Under the pieces are notes generated by a model that was not told where the DNA came from, made no database searches, and worked only from the letters and a program-made list of their open reading frames with translations. Of a DNA stretch of 64,000 bases, positions 1 through 11,084 are shown one piece after another. The stretch's first letter is position 1; each line of letters opens with the position of its first letter. Both the position numbers and the translations under genes were made by a program. Origin of the DNA: Holtermannia corniformis (taxonomy: Eukaryota; Basidiomycota; Tremellomycetes; Holtermanniales); assembly GCA_001599935.1 (NCBI GenBank), contig BCIJ01000003.1:128606-192605 (forward strand), given 5' to 3'.

Positions 1-1
1 C

Positions 2-2893
2 CACGACATGCGCTCGCTCAACGACATGGTTCCACGCTCGTTTGGCGCGATACGGTACGTGGTTTTCGATGACTTCTTGGCCCATCTCGCCACTCTGCCC
101 CGCGGATCGTGGCTTTGGAAAGTCGATCTTTCCAACGCCTTCCGTCATGTTCGACTGGCACCCGCAGCCACCCTCCAGGCCGGTTTCACCCTGGACGGTG
201 TGTCCTACGTCGACAACTGTCTCCCTTTCGGCTCTCGCATTGCGCCATTCACCTTCAACCTCTTCGCTGAGGCGTTGCACTGGATCCTGCAACGCTGCGG
301 ATTGTCCGGCTTCGACCACTACCTGGACGATTTCTATGGTGCAGCCGCCTCCCCGGCATCTGCCCGCTGGGCTGCGGAGACCTTCCTCATGGCCGCGTCC
401 TGTCTTGGCCTATCCGTCAACAGCAAGAAGTGCCTGGGCCCCGCCCAGCGCCTGTCGATCCTGGGTATCGAAATCGACACGGTGACTCAATCTGCCCGCT
501 GTGGAGAAACCACACTAGAGCGTCCTACTAAAAGCGTCCCTAGTAGTCCAGTAGTGTGGGTGGGCCTTGGCCGGCCCTGCGCGTGTGTTTTATCGAGAAA
601 GTACGAAGTTTGTAAAATAGACTGTGGTTGTTCGTTGGATGATGCGATGATGCGACTGCAGTCGCAGTCGCACCAAATCGCACGAACTACAATTTGGTCC
701 CGTCTCAACTCAGAGCTTCCAGCTCTCTCCAGCGTCTCTGATCCCGTTGACCGTCTATGGTCCCAGTTCCTCGCACCTCCCGGTTCGTCTTCACCACACC
801 GCCTTAGCCGCGCACGCCTCGAGCTAGTACTTTCCCTCATCGCCTCCTTGGTGCATCGTGGGACTGCTACTCGCCTCGAGATGCAGCAGGCTGCCGGGCA
901 TCTCGTCTTTGCCACCCGGGTGTTTCCCCTGGGCCGGGCCTTCCTTCGCCGCATTTGGAACGCCTTCTCCTCGCTTGCGGCCGGCCGTGCTGCCGCGCGC
1001 CGCCGCATCCCCTCGCCAGCCTTGCAAGACTTGCGCTGGTGGGCCAGCCTCCTTCCGCATTGGAATGGAGTGCACTACTTTGCCCAGCCGCCCCGCAGCG
1101 TCATCCACATTTGGACCGACGCCAGCGGGGTCAAGGGCGCCGGCGGCCACGTTGGCCCCGCCGGCTCAGCCTCTGCGGCTTTTTCGTATCGCTTCCCACG
1201 CCGGCACATGGGCAAGCATATCACCTTCAAGGAGCTACACGCGGTGTTGCACGCCTTCGATCGTTTCGGGCACGGTTGGGCGGGACACCACATCGTCTTT
1301 CACAACGACAACGCGGCGGTAGTGGCGGGTCTTGCCTCTGGCTCGCTACGCATGGTGCCCGCCCAGGCGCTTCTCCGGCGTCTTTGGCTTGCAGCGGCGC
1401 GACTGGGATTCTCTTTCTCCTCCGTCTGGCTTCCCTCTGCTGAGAATGGCCTCGCTGACGCTCTCTCCCGCTTCGATTTTGCCCGCGCCGCCAACCTGGA
1501 CCCTCAGGCCGCCGCATTCGCTCTCGCCCGCCGCGCATCCCTCCGCCTGCCCCCTTGCAGCACGCTCCCGCCCGAGCAGCACCGAACCCTCCCGCCGCTT
1601 TCGCCTCCCTCGCCCCAAATCTCTCCGCCGACGCTCGCGCCTTCCTCTACGCCGGCATCGCAAAAGGCACCCGCGCCACGTACGCCTCGGCTCGCTCTTC
1701 GTACGAATCATGGTGCAAGTCCCTCCGGATCCTGCGCCCATACCCGGCTCGCGAAGACCTCCTCTGCAACTGGGTCGCCTACCTTCGGGTCCATCGGGAT
1801 ATCCGCCCTGGCTCGGTCCGAAACTACCTCAGTGGCCTCCGCAGTTTCCACGTCGACACCGGTGCGGACCACTCTGCTTTCGAGTCGGCTCGTCTCGCCC
1901 GCGTCCTGCAGGGAATCCGCAAGGTGCACGGCGAAGCCGCTCGTCGCCGCCGTCTGCCCGTCACGCTCCCGGTCCTCAAGCGCATCCTCGACACCCTGCC
2001 TCAGCTTGGTCTCGGACTCGAAACCGTCGCCTGCCTCTCTGCGGCCTTCGCTGTCGCCTACTCGGGCGCCATGCGGTGCGGGGAGATCACCTACGATCGC
2101 GGCACCTTCTCGCCCGACTACCATATGTCCCTCGGCGACGTTTCCGACTTCGGCAGTTACTTCATCCTGCGCTTGCCCGCGTCAAAAACCGACCCTTTCC
2201 GCCGCGGCGTCCGTATCACCGTCCCCGACGCTCCCGGATGTCCCGTCGATCCCTACCGCCTCCTCTCGGCGTACCTTGTCTTCCGCCGCGGTTGTCCACC
2301 CACCGCACCCCTCTTCGCGCGGCCCCGCACCACTCGTGCCGTCCAGGCCAATACACCGCCCGCCTTTCCGCGCGCCTGGTTCGTCGACTGCCTCCGCCGC
2401 GCCCTGCTCCGCGCCGGCTTCCCGCCGCTCGACTACGCCGGACACTCCTTTCGCCGGGGCCTCGCAACCTGGGCCAAGATTGCCGGCGGTCTGGGCGACG
2501 AGGACATCAAGCTCCTCGGCCGTTGGTCCTCCGAAGCCGTCAAGCTGTACCAAGACGCGCCCCAGGGCCATGTCGCTGCCCTTGCGCGCGCGGCACTCGT
2601 CAATGGCCACGCCGACTTGCCGCGCGGCATTATCGACCCCGATCGGGTCTGGATGGGCGACCTATGACGCCCAGCACCGTGCGTTTTCCTCTTTTCCCCT
2701 CTCGCGACCGTTGGCCCCTTGCACTCCTTCGTCTCCTGCTCCGGGACGCCGCTCGACCCTTTGTGGCGGGTTTGGCCGTTCTAGAGTAGATTCGCACGGA
2801 TGTATCGCGGTTCTACGCTCTCGGGACACTCGTCTCGACGATCCCAATCTCGAGCGATGTGCCACTTGCGGTCACGTGACATCACAGCCGTAA
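2..2893 (+). CDS. Reverse transcriptase-RNase H polyprotein of the DIRS-like element (5' partial)
   Basis: The frame is open from the left edge. RT motif A is visible as DLSNAFRHVRL and the catalytic motif as HYLDDF, followed by the thumb (LSILGIEID). An RNase H domain follows with HIWTDASG, an E in FKELHAV and NDNAAV, ending with ENGLADALSRFDF near base 1490. After this the frame stays open to 2893 but is Pro/Ser/Thr-rich and overlaps the recombinase in another frame, so the true product probably ends or shifts frame near 1500-1560. A 303-bp stretch (500-802) interrupts the RT-RNase H connection without breaking the frame. The product would copy element RNA into DNA. Confidence 0.8.
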   Translation, partial: HDMRSLNDMVPRSFGAIRYVVFDDFLAHLATLPRGSWLWKVDLSNAFRHVRLAPAATLQAGFTLDGVSYVDNCLPFGSRIAPFTFNLFAEALHWILQRCGLSGFDHYLDDFYGAAASPASARWAAETFLMAASCLGLSVNSKKCLGPAQRLSILGIEIDTVTQSARCGETTLERPTKSVPSSPVVWVGLGRPCACVLSRKYEVCKIDCGCSLDDAMMRLQSQSHQIARTTIWSRLNSELPALSSVSDPVDRLWSQFLAPPGSSSPHRLSRARLELVLSLIASLVHRGTATRLEMQQAAGHLVFATRVFPLGRAFLRRIWNAFSSLAAGRAAARRRIPSPALQDLRWWASLLPHWNGVHYFAQPPRSVIHIWTDASGVKGAGGHVGPAGSASAAFSYRFPRRHMGKHITFKELHAVLHAFDRFGHGWAGHHIVFHNDNAAVVAGLASGSLRMVPAQALLRRLWLAAARLGFSFSSVWLPSAENGLADALSRFDFARAANLDPQAAAFALARRASLRLPPCSTLPPEQHRTLPPLSPPSPQISPPTLAPSSTPASQKAPAPRTPRLALRTNHGASPSGSCAHTRLAKTSSATGSPTFGSIGISALARSETTSVASAVSTSTPVRTTLLSSRLVSPASCRESARCTAKPLVAAVCPSRSRSSSASSTPCLSLVSDSKPSPASLRPSLSPTRAPCGAGRSPTIAAPSRPTTICPSATFPTSAVTSSCACPRQKPTLSAAASVSPSPTLPDVPSIPTASSRRTLSSAAVVHPPHPSSRGPAPLVPSRPIHRPPFRAPGSSTASAAPCSAPASRRSTTPDTPFAGASQPGPRLPAVWATRTSSSSAVGPPKPSSCTKTRPRAMSLPLRARHSSMATPTCRAALSTPIGSGWATYDAQHRAFSSFPLSRPLAPCTPSSPAPGRRSTLCGGFGRSRVDSHGCIAVLRSRDTRLDDPNLERCATCGHVTSQP
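500..802 (+). other. In-frame 303-bp interruption of the RT-RNase H frame
   Basis: Codons ending at 499 (TQSAR) and starting at 803 (LSRARLEL) join naturally into the RT thumb/connection region. The 303 bp between have no stop in frame, a multiple-of-three length, lower GC and unusual content (Cys-rich, LQSQSHQ). The stretch contains a 14-bp palindrome at 652-665. It could be an insertion, an unspliced intron-like piece, or a lineage-specific linker. The boundaries are inferred from the protein alone. Confidence 0.45.
1555..2667 (+). CDS. Tyrosine recombinase of the DIRS-like element
   Basis: This 370-aa frame lies in a different phase from the RT frame. The N-terminal core-binding region (TRATYASARSSYESWCKSL, then VRNYLSGLRSFH) is typical of phage-integrase-type recombinases. 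Catalytic residues are visible: Arg I in YSGAMRCGEIT, the H-x-x-R box in GHSFRRGLATWA, and the W and Tyr nucleophile in LLGRWSSEAVKLYQDAP. In DIRS-type elements this enzyme integrates the circular or linear cDNA without target-site duplication. Expression probably relies on internal initiation or a frame shift from the RT frame. All key residues are present, so it may be functional. Confidence 0.88.
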   Translation: MQHAPARAAPNPPAAFASLAPNLSADARAFLYAGIAKGTRATYASARSSYESWCKSLRILRPYPAREDLLCNWVAYLRVHRDIRPGSVRNYLSGLRSFHVDTGADHSAFESARLARVLQGIRKVHGEAARRRRLPVTLPVLKRILDTLPQLGLGLETVACLSAAFAVAYSGAMRCGEITYDRGTFSPDYHMSLGDVSDFGSYFILRLPASKTDPFRRGVRITVPDAPGCPVDPYRLLSAYLVFRRGCPPTAPLFARPRTTRAVQANTPPAFPRAWFVDCLRRALLRAGFPPLDYAGHSFRRGLATWAKIAGGLGDEDIKLLGRWSSEAVKLYQDAPQGHVAALARAALVNGHADLPRGIIDPDRVWMGDL

Positions 2894-2894
2894 T
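2770..2894 (+). repeat. Split direct repeat, copy B1 (125 bp)
   Basis: This copy is identical to 3173-3297 with a constant offset of 403 bp. It starts GTTTGGCCGTTCTAGAG and ends CACAGCCGTAAT. It contains the palindrome GTCACGTGAC at 2871-2880. Confidence 0.9.
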
Positions 2895-2990
2895 ATGGGG
2901 GTTAGAGCATAACCCGGGATTACGGCGTTATGGCACCTTGCCACNCCCTCGAAATCCCTTTCGCCTCTTCTCCGTCTTCTTCTTCTCCCT

Positions 2991-3076
2991 ATGTGCTCTG
3001 CCTCTCTGTTCTAGGTAGGCCAGGCCATAGGGAGTGAGGGTGTAGACGCTCATGTGCTCTGCCTCTCTGTTCTAGG
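2991..3076 (+). repeat. 25-bp direct repeat pair inside the predicted A2 segment
   Basis: A 25-bp sequence beginning ATGTGCTCTGCCTCTC occurs at 2991-3015 and again at 3052-3076. The inverted pair CTCCCTATG / CATAGGGAG brackets the first copy. The role is unknown; it lies between B1 and B2. Confidence 0.75.
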
Positions 3077-3172
3077 GACGAGAGCACCAATTTCGCGATC
3101 GTCCCGCCCCCTTCCCCTGTCTTCCTCCTGCTTGCCCCGCTTGCTTGTCTCGGGCTCTGTACCGTCGCCCTC

Positions 3173-3297
3173 GTTTGGCCGTTCTAGAGTAGATTCGCAC
3201 GGATGTATCGCGGTTCTACGCTCTCGGGACACTCGTCTCGACGATCCCAATCTCGAGCGATGTGCCACTTGCGGTCACGTGACATCACAGCCGTAAT
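3173..3297 (+). repeat. Split direct repeat, copy B2 (125 bp); right end of element
   Basis: This is the second exact copy of the 125-bp block. The sequence after 3297 no longer matches B1's flank, so 3297 is taken as the right terminus. It contains GTCACGTGAC at 3274-3283. Confidence 0.88.
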
Positions 3298-3506
3298 CGG
3301 GTTCGAGGCAGCACCAGCGTCTTCGGCAGAACATGCATTCTTGGGGGATCTAGGAAAGCATACAGCAGGACAGATGGGAACCATGCAGGGGAGGACGCGA
3401 CGAGACAAGAAAGAGACAAAACCACCAGACTATGCAAGCAAACCCTCGAAACAGCCCAGTTACTGCATCGTCAACGCGAGCAGACTCATCCGGACCTGGC
3501 GCCGTG

Positions 3507-6500
3507 TCAGCCGTGGACGTGCGGGACGTTGCACCGTGCACTCACAAAGAGACCGTAGCGCATCTGGCGGAAGTAGGCCGAGCGCCCGTCAAAGTCGACC
3601 TCGGGGTCAATCTCGTTGACGCGCGGGAGCGGGTGCATGACAATCGCCGTCTGCTTTGCGCGCTCGAGCACGCTGTTGTTGATAATGTACGAGTTCTTGA
3701 CAGCGTCGTACTCGCTCTCGGTCGCAAAGCGCTCCCTGCGTAGTGTCAGTATGATCCATTGACCTATCGTTGGCACTCACTTCTGGATGCGGGTCACGTA
3801 GAGCACGTCCGAGCGGCCAATGACCAGGTCGAGGCTCGAGTACTCGGCCCACTCGATGCCAGCCTTGGTCGCCTCGGTCTTGACATAGTCGGGCATGGCG
3901 AGCGACGGCGGCGAGACAAAGTTGAACGAGACGTCGTACAGCGACAACAGCTTGACGAGGCTGTGCACCGTTCGGCCGTTCTTCAAGTCACCGACTGCGA
4001 GTCGTCAGTCCTGATCTGCTTTGCTCACCAAGCATACGCACTGAGAGTCACGGTGATCCCGTTGACGGAACCGAGCTCCTCTCGGATCGTGTAGACATCG
4101 AGCAAGCTCTGAGTCGGGTGCTCTCCGACCCCGTCACCAGCGTTGATGATGGGCACGGGCGAAAACTTGGCCGCCGCCTTGGCGGATCCAACCTCGGGGT
4201 GGCGAATGACAATGGCGTCGGCGTAGCAGCCTAGAGTGCGGATCGTGTCGGCAAGCGACTCGCCCTTGGTCACAGATGATCGCTGGGCGTCAATCGAGAC
4301 GACCTCTCCACCGCATCGCTTCATCGCAGCCTCAAACGACGACGACGTACGAGTCGAAGGCTCAAAGAAGAGGTTGCACAGTACACGGCCGCGCAGGACA
4401 TCACAGGTGCCCTGGCGCTCGACCTGGGTTCGCATCTCGGACGCCAAGTTGAAGAGCGCGTGCAGGTCCTCGCGCGAAAACTGCTTGACTGACAAGATGT
4501 GGCGGCGCGAAAACGCCGGGTGCGGCTGCAGTGACGAGAACGAGCGCTGCGGCGAGGGCTCACGGATCGGCGTGATTGATGCCAGCGACATGAGGTTGTT
4601 GGGCGCAGGCGCCTTGTGTCCTGGCGACTTGGGTTCGCTGCCGAGAGGACCAGAGATGGACGGGCGCGATTGGCGTGAGAACGACAGGCGCGCTGGCTTG
4701 CTGCCAGCACGAGGGCCAGTGACCGAGATGTCGCGGCCAAGAGGCATCGAGAACGTGTTGCCGTCAAGGAAGACCGAGTGGCCGTTGATTGCGACGCGGT
4801 GGACGGCGCCGGCAACCGACTTGCCCTTGAGTGGGGACCAAGCCTTGCCCTCGGGCTCGAATGTCGAAGTGCGGTGGACCTCGACCTCGACATACGTCTC
4901 GGGCTGCTCGGGCAGGTCAAAGATCTCGCGCGGGTTGTCGTACAACTTGGCGGTAATGTCTTCGAGGGTGAGCTTGCCCTGCGAGACCGCAGTCAAAAGC
5001 AGAGGCAGTGCCTCTTCAACACCCGAAGTGCTAGACACTTCCTCGCCGAGCGCCTCACCGAGCTGGTGAGGTAACACACCGATCGAAAGAGTGTCGATCT
5101 CGTCAATGTGCTCCCAGAGCGCAGCCTGGTCCTCGGCAGTGGGCAAGCACTGCGCCTGAGGGTAGTCGCTCCGGTTGTAGAAGAGGGCGTAGATAGCAAC
5201 GTCACAGGTCACCTTGAGGCCCTTCTCCTTGGCGAGCGCAATCAACAGCATGTCATCCTTGGTCGACACGGTCGAGATGTGGATGCTGCGGTTGTTCAAG
5301 CTGGCGATAAGCAGAATCGACGCGAGGTCAGTCGCACGCGCATCCGTAACGATCGGCTTGTCGGCGGGCCAGGCGGCAAAGTGCTGAGCAACAGTGGTGA
5401 CCTTGTTGATTGAACCAAAGAAGTTGTTGAACGGCACAAAGAGTGCGCGCGCGCCAGCCTCGACGGCATCACCGAGGCGCGAAGCGTTGTCGGCAGTCGC
5501 GGCGACTGAGAAGAAGTAGTCGCAGTGGGCCGAGCCCGACGCATTCGACTGGGCAACCTGGAGCGAGATCTCGTCCTCGACAGCCGACTCGATGCCCTGA
5601 GGAGCCATCTGGATGACGGTGAAACCACCGCGGATCGCCGCCTGCGTAGCTTTGCCAAAGTCTTCCGAGTTGGCCTCGGCGGCGCCGGGCACGAACGACT
5701 GCACGCTAATCAGCCCAGGGAACGAGTAGGTCTCGTGCGAGGTCTTGTAGTCGACGCTCGAGATTTCGAATGTTGGCTTCCGGATGATAGCCTCGATGAA
5801 CACCTTGGCGCACTTGACGTTGGTGATCAAAGGAACGGCAAAGTCGACCGCCATACGACGCGAGCGGTAACCCTTGGAGACGTAGCTAGCCGGGCGACGA
5901 TAGCGGTTCTTGGACGGCAAGTTGATGTAGAGGTCGATCAAGTTGTTGGCCAAGTGCTGGTCGAGCGAGTATTCTGCCTTTTGCGGGTTGAGCTCGTCGT
6001 CCTCGCCAAGAGCCTCGAGGTACTTGACGGGCACACCGTGCTCCTGGATGAAATCGGCTGTACCAGCTGTCGCGAACAGGTTGTAGCCCATGCGGTGCAG
6101 CTTGTGGACCGACGGCAGCATCTCGAGCTTCTCCTTGTACGAACCGATCGAGAGCAAAATGTTCTTCTTCGGGACGGTGAAGCCAGTCGAGATGAGTGCC
6201 TTGAGGTAGGCCTCGTACTTGTCCTTGCCAAAGCACGCGACTTCACCGGTCGACGCCATTTCGACACCGAGGATTGGGTCGGCACCCGAGAGACGGCTAA
6301 AGGAGAATTGCGGAACCTTGACACCGACATAGTTGGCGGGCATCTTGATATCCGGGTAAGGAGTGACAGGCAGGTCAAGCATGACCTTGGTCGCCATCTC
6401 GATCGCGTCAATGCCAGTGACCTTGGACACGAACGGCGTCGAGCGAGCCGCGCGCAGGTTGCACTCGATCACCTTGATCTCGTTGTTCTTGGCGATGAAC

Positions 6501-9500
6501 TGAATGTTGTAGGGCCCAGTGACGTTGAGAGCCTGGCCGATCTTCTGGGTGGCAATCTCAATCTTGCGGATCGTCTCCGGGTCGAGGTCTTGCGGCGGGA
6601 GGATGAGCGTCGCGTCACCCGAGTGCACACCGGCGTTCTCGACGTGCTCCGAGATGTAGTGCATGACCATCTTGCCATCCTTGGCGACGGCGTCCATCTC
6701 AATCTCCTTGGCCTCCTCGATGTACTTGGTAATGACAACGGGGTGGTCGCGCGAGACATCGGTAGCCTGGTTGAGGTAGGTGGCAAGATCGTCGACAGAC
6801 GAGACGACGTTCATGGCAGCACCGGACAAGACGTACGACGGGCGTACAAGCACCGGGTAGCCAACCTTGTCACAGAATGACTGAGCCTCTTCAAAGCTGG
6901 TAAGCTCCTTCCAGAGAGGCTGGTCGACGCCGATTTTGTCAAGCATACGCGAAAACTTGTAACGGTTCTCGGCCGTGTCAATCATCTCGGGTGATGTGCC
7001 GTAGATCTTGACATTCTGGCGGTAAAGTGGCAGCGCAATGTTGTTAGGCGTCTGACCACCCATGGCCATCATGATCCCGCTCGAGCCTTCAATGTCGTAG
7101 ATGTCAAGGACGGTTTCGAGACTGATGTTCTCAAAGTAGAGGCGGTCGGCCTCGTCGTAGTCGGTCGACACGGTTTCGGGGTTGTAGTTGATCATGACCG
7201 TCTTCATGCCGTTTTCACGCAGGGTGCGGATCGCGCGGACAGCGCACCAGTCGAATTCGACCGACGAACCAATGCGGTAGACACCGGAACCGAGGACCAT
7301 GACACCGTTGTCTGTAAAGACAACGTCGTGCTCACTAGCATTGTACGTCGTGTAGAGGTAGTTGGTGAATGCAGGGAACTCGGCGGCGACCGTGTCGATC
7401 TGCTTGACGAACGGCGAGATGCCAGCCTCGGTACGGAGACGACGGACGGCGAGCTCGTTGGAGCTGAGCATCTTGGCAACCTGCCTGTCAGAGAAACCAA
7501 GCTGTTTTGTAAGGCGGACGAGCTCGATCGGGACAGTGGAGGCGTTGAATTTTCTGTGGATGTCAGAATGAGCAAATTAATCATTAGAGTACTCACGAGA
7601 CCGTCTTTTCAGCTTGGACGAGGCGCTGGAGCCTGGTAAGGAACCACTTGTCAATGTTTGACATTTCATTCAGCTTGTCGACCGAGTAACCGCGGTGCAG
7701 AGCCGTCGCAAGCGCAAAGATGCGCTTGTCGGACGGGTTACGGATCTCATTGTCAATGTCGGCCACGATCGCGTGCTCGCCAAAGCCGGGGAACGAGTCG
7801 TCGATGCAGCGAATAGCCTTTTGCAGCGTCTCTTCGAAAGTGCGGCCGATAGCCATGACCTCACCGACCGACTTCATGCTCGAGCTGAGCAGGGTCGAGA
7901 CTCTGCTAAATTTCTTCAAGTCCCACCGAGGGATCTTGACGACGACATAGTCGAGCGAGGGCTCGAAGCAGGCGCTGGTGAGCTTTGTAACCGAGTTTTT
8001 GATCTCGTTGAGCGGGATGTTGAGGCCGAGCTTTGCAGCGATAAACGCGAGAGGGTAGCCGGTGGCCTTTGATGCGAGCGCCGAGGAACGCGAGAGACGG
8101 GCGTTGACTTCGATGATGCAGTATTCCTTCGAGTAGGGGTTGAGGGCGTACTGGATGTTGCACTCGCCGACGACACCGAGGTGGCGGATGACATTGACGG
8201 CCGTTGTGCGGAGCATGTTGTAGTCGGCGTCGGACAGCGTTTGCGAGGGTGCAACGACGATCGAGTCACCGGTGTGGATACCGAGCGGGTCAAAGTTCTG
8301 ACACCGTCAGCTCAAGCGCGGTGTAAGCTGTAGCACCTACCTCCATGTTACAGACGGTGATACAGTTGTTGCGGCAATCGCGCACAACCTCGTACTCGAT
8401 CTCCTTCCATCCCTTCATACTCTTCTCGACGAGTACCTGTGGACTGGTCGCAAATGCACGGCCACAGAGCTCGACGAGCTGGTCCTCGTCCTGGGCAAAC
8501 CCAGAGCCGAGACCTCCGAGCGCAAACGCGGCACGAACAATGACAGGGTAGCCGATGCGCTTGGCAGCGGCGAGGGCCTCGTCGACGGTGACGGCTGTTG
8601 CCGAGTCTGCGCACTTTTCGCCGATCTCCTCCATGGCGCGCGCAAACATTTCACGGTCTTCGGTCGTGATGATGGTCTCGATCGGGGTCCCGAGCACACG
8701 AACACCCAAGCGCGCAAAGTCGTCCTTGAGTTTGATGCCGACGTTGAGAGCCGTCTGACCACCAAAGGTGACGTAGATGCCGTCTGGCTTTTCGTGCTTG
8801 ATGATCTTTGTGACAAACTCGGGCGTGACGGGGAGGAAGTAGACCTTGTCGGCGAGCCCCTTGGACGTCTGGATCGTGGCAATGTTGGGGTTGACGAGGA
8901 TGGTGTAGATACCCTCTTGCTTGAGCGCCTTGATCGCCTGCGAACCCGAATAGTCGAATTCACCGGCCTGACCGATGGACAGACCACCGGAACCGAGCAC
9001 AAGCACCTTTTTGACCTGCTCGCGAGGCAGCTTGGCCGCATTGTCCGCAAGCTCACCGCCCGGCATCTCGATCGGGACGAGCTGGCCGCGCTCTGCGCAG
9101 TCGAGCATGCTCTTGATGAACACGTCGAACAGGAACTCGGTGTCACGAGGTCCAGGCGCGGACTCGGGGTGGAACTGGACAGAGAAGAACGGCTTGCCCT
9201 CCTTGCCCATCCAGATACCCTCGTTGGAGCCGTCGTTGGCGTTCTGGAAGAGCTCACTCCATCCGGGAGCAAGCGTGCGCGTGTCGACCTCGTATCCGTG
9301 GTTCTGCGAGGTGATGTAGCACCGACCAGAAGGAGCGCAGGTGGCGGGCAAGTTCATCCCACGGTTGCCGTACTTCATTTTGGCTGTGCGAGCACCCGAC
9401 GCGAGCGCGAGCAGCTGGTGGCCGAGACAGATACCGAACACGGGCGTCTTGGCGGCCTCGAGCGCCTTGCGGAGGTTGGTAATCGTCTCCTTGACCATGG

Positions 9501-10676
9501 ACGGGTCACCGGGCCCGTTGGAGATGAACAGACCGTCGTACGGCTCCGTCTCGTTGACGACATCATAGTCCCAGGGCACGACCTTGACTTCGACCCCGCG
9601 CTCGCGGAAGCACCGAATCTGGTTCCACTTCATCCCGACGTCGACGGCGATGACGCGCAGAGTGCGGCCAGTCTTGGGGTGGACAGCCTTGGTCCCCTTT
9701 GCAGTGTAGGTGACCGTGTGCCTTGTCGAGACCTGAGCGACGAGGTTGGTAGCGTTCGGGTCAGAGAACGCGACCGTGTTGAACGCCTCGCGCCAGTTGT
9801 TGTCTGCGCCGCGGTCGGTTGAGAGCCCGCGAGGAATGCTGAGGCCGGCCAAGAGCTTGCTGACGCCGCCGAGGACGCCACGACCGCGCTCGGTCGCCGT
9901 CTCGGCCTTGCGGTTGAGGACTCGGCCAAGCAGGGATCCACCCTCACGCAGACGCTTGGTGAGCATGCGCGTGTCGACGCCAAACATGGCGGGTACATTC
10001 TGCTCCTTGAGCCACTGGCCGAGCGAGCTGGTGGCAAGGTGGTGCGAGTAGGACGGGTGGTAGTTGGCCACGACGAGTGCAGCGACGTGAATGTGCGACG
10101 ACTCAAACTCTAGCGGGAGCGAGTCGAGCAAGTCTGTCGGCGGTGGGACATTGTGCGCGTCTTCGGACACGGGGGTGAGTTGAGCCTCGGGCCGAGGCGG
10201 GACACCATAGTTGCCGATCAGAGGGTAGGTGAGGATCAGGATCTGCGACGAGTAGGAAGGATCCGTCAACGACTCGGGGTAGCCAACCATGCCTGCACGC
10301 GAGCTTGAGCGATGATCCTCCACTCCAACGTGCGATCGCGCTCACCAGTCTGGAAGACACACTCGCCCGCGACGCTACGGTCTGCACCAAACGAGGTACC
10401 GGCCAACGCGAGGCCATCCGCGAGCTCGAGCACCATGTCGGGTTCTGCCATGGCATCGTTCCACTCGATGTCCTGAGCCGTCTGTGAGCTGTCGTGGTCA
10501 AAGTAGTCGATCCCCTGGGCGGTTGCGGGCGGGTACAAGCCAGCCTGCAGCAGCGGTACGACCGGCTTGGTGACGGCCTCAGCTCGCGGTGTATCACTTG
10601 GGACCACTGGCACAGCCAACGCCTGCTCTGCAGACGTCAACGCGGCCGACGGCACCGTCTCCTGGTTGAAAGCCAT
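3507..10676 (-). CDS. URA2: URA2-type multifunctional protein: glutamine-dependent carbamoyl-phosphate synthase, inactive DHOase-like domain, aspartate transcarbamylase
   Basis: Six exons (10676-10346, 10292-8341, 8297-7597, 7553-4042, 3994-3781, 3735-3507) give exactly 2312 aa, close to yeast Ura2. Domain order: CPS small subunit with glutaminase Cys in GICLGHQ and [10 protein letters not shown]; two ATP-grasp halves of the CPS large subunit ([32 protein letters not shown]); a DHOase-like region; C-terminal ATCase ([34 protein letters not shown]). The usual metal-binding HxH of DHOase is replaced ([13 protein letters not shown]), so that domain is predicted catalytically dead, as in yeast. 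The enzyme makes carbamoyl phosphate and N-carbamoyl-aspartate, steps 1-2 of UMP synthesis. Introns are 43-53 nt. Confidence 0.97.
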
Positions 10677-11084
10677 TTTTACTTGGTCGTCGTCAAGGCA
10701 GCTTGCGCGGCGGTTCAAGGTCGGGCTTTGCGGGTTTTTTTTGCGCTGGGTGGGAATCAAGCTACCGGTCTGCAGTGCGACCGATTGGCATTCCTGAGAG
10801 GAGAAGAAGAGGAGAGAGGGAGAAGGAAAAGGAGAAGGAGAAGAAGAGAGAGGATCCCGACTGGCGCCTGGTGCTGCCCGACTCGGTGCCACTTTCAAAA
10901 TCTCAACCTTGTGCGCAATTAAGCACAAACTCGATTTGTTTTTACATTCTTTTCATTTATCCAACCCGCGATCGGGGTACGGTCACGTGACTGCGCAATG
11001 TTGACTACGACACGACAACGTCGAGGCAACAGCAGCGAGTAGCGAGCTGCCAGACATCGCGCAGGGTCTGCAAACGCCGGCGTG
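10677..11084. promoter_or_regulatory. Divergent promoter region URA2 / NC2alpha
   Basis: These 408 bp separate the two start codons. A purine tract (10798-10855, repeated GGAGAAG) reads as a pyrimidine-rich leader for URA2. A palindromic E-box-type site GTCACGTGAC lies at 10982-10991. No TATA position is certain. Confidence 0.5.

Larger units (their letters stand above)
1..3297 (+). mobile_element. Tyrosine-recombinase retrotransposon (DIRS order, Ngaro/PAT-like), left part outside window
   Basis: The segment carries reverse transcriptase, RNase H and a tyrosine recombinase in that order, with no integrase and no LTR. That order defines DIRS-type elements. Downstream of the recombinase a 125-bp block (2770-2894) is repeated exactly at 3173-3297 with 278 bp between. 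This matches the B1-A2-B2 right end of split-direct-repeat elements (Ngaro/PAT type); the predicted A1 copy would lie left of base 1. The element ends about 210 bp beyond the 3' end of URA2. All reading frames visible are open, so it may be recent, but its 5' part cannot be judged. One ambiguous base occurs at 2945. Confidence 0.85.

Noticed and set aside
1332..2789. 485-codon third frame across the recombinase
   Set aside because: It is Arg/Pro/Leu-rich with no motif, while the recombinase frame over the same bases has all catalytic residues.
2662..3268. Duplicated minus-strand ORFs in the element's right end
   Set aside because: They are the same 125-bp repeat read backwards twice; no protein motif.
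5525..6880. 451-codon open frame antisense to URA2
   Set aside because: It lies wholly inside the conserved CPS/DHOase exon on the opposite strand, with the same low-complexity composition expected of a shadow.
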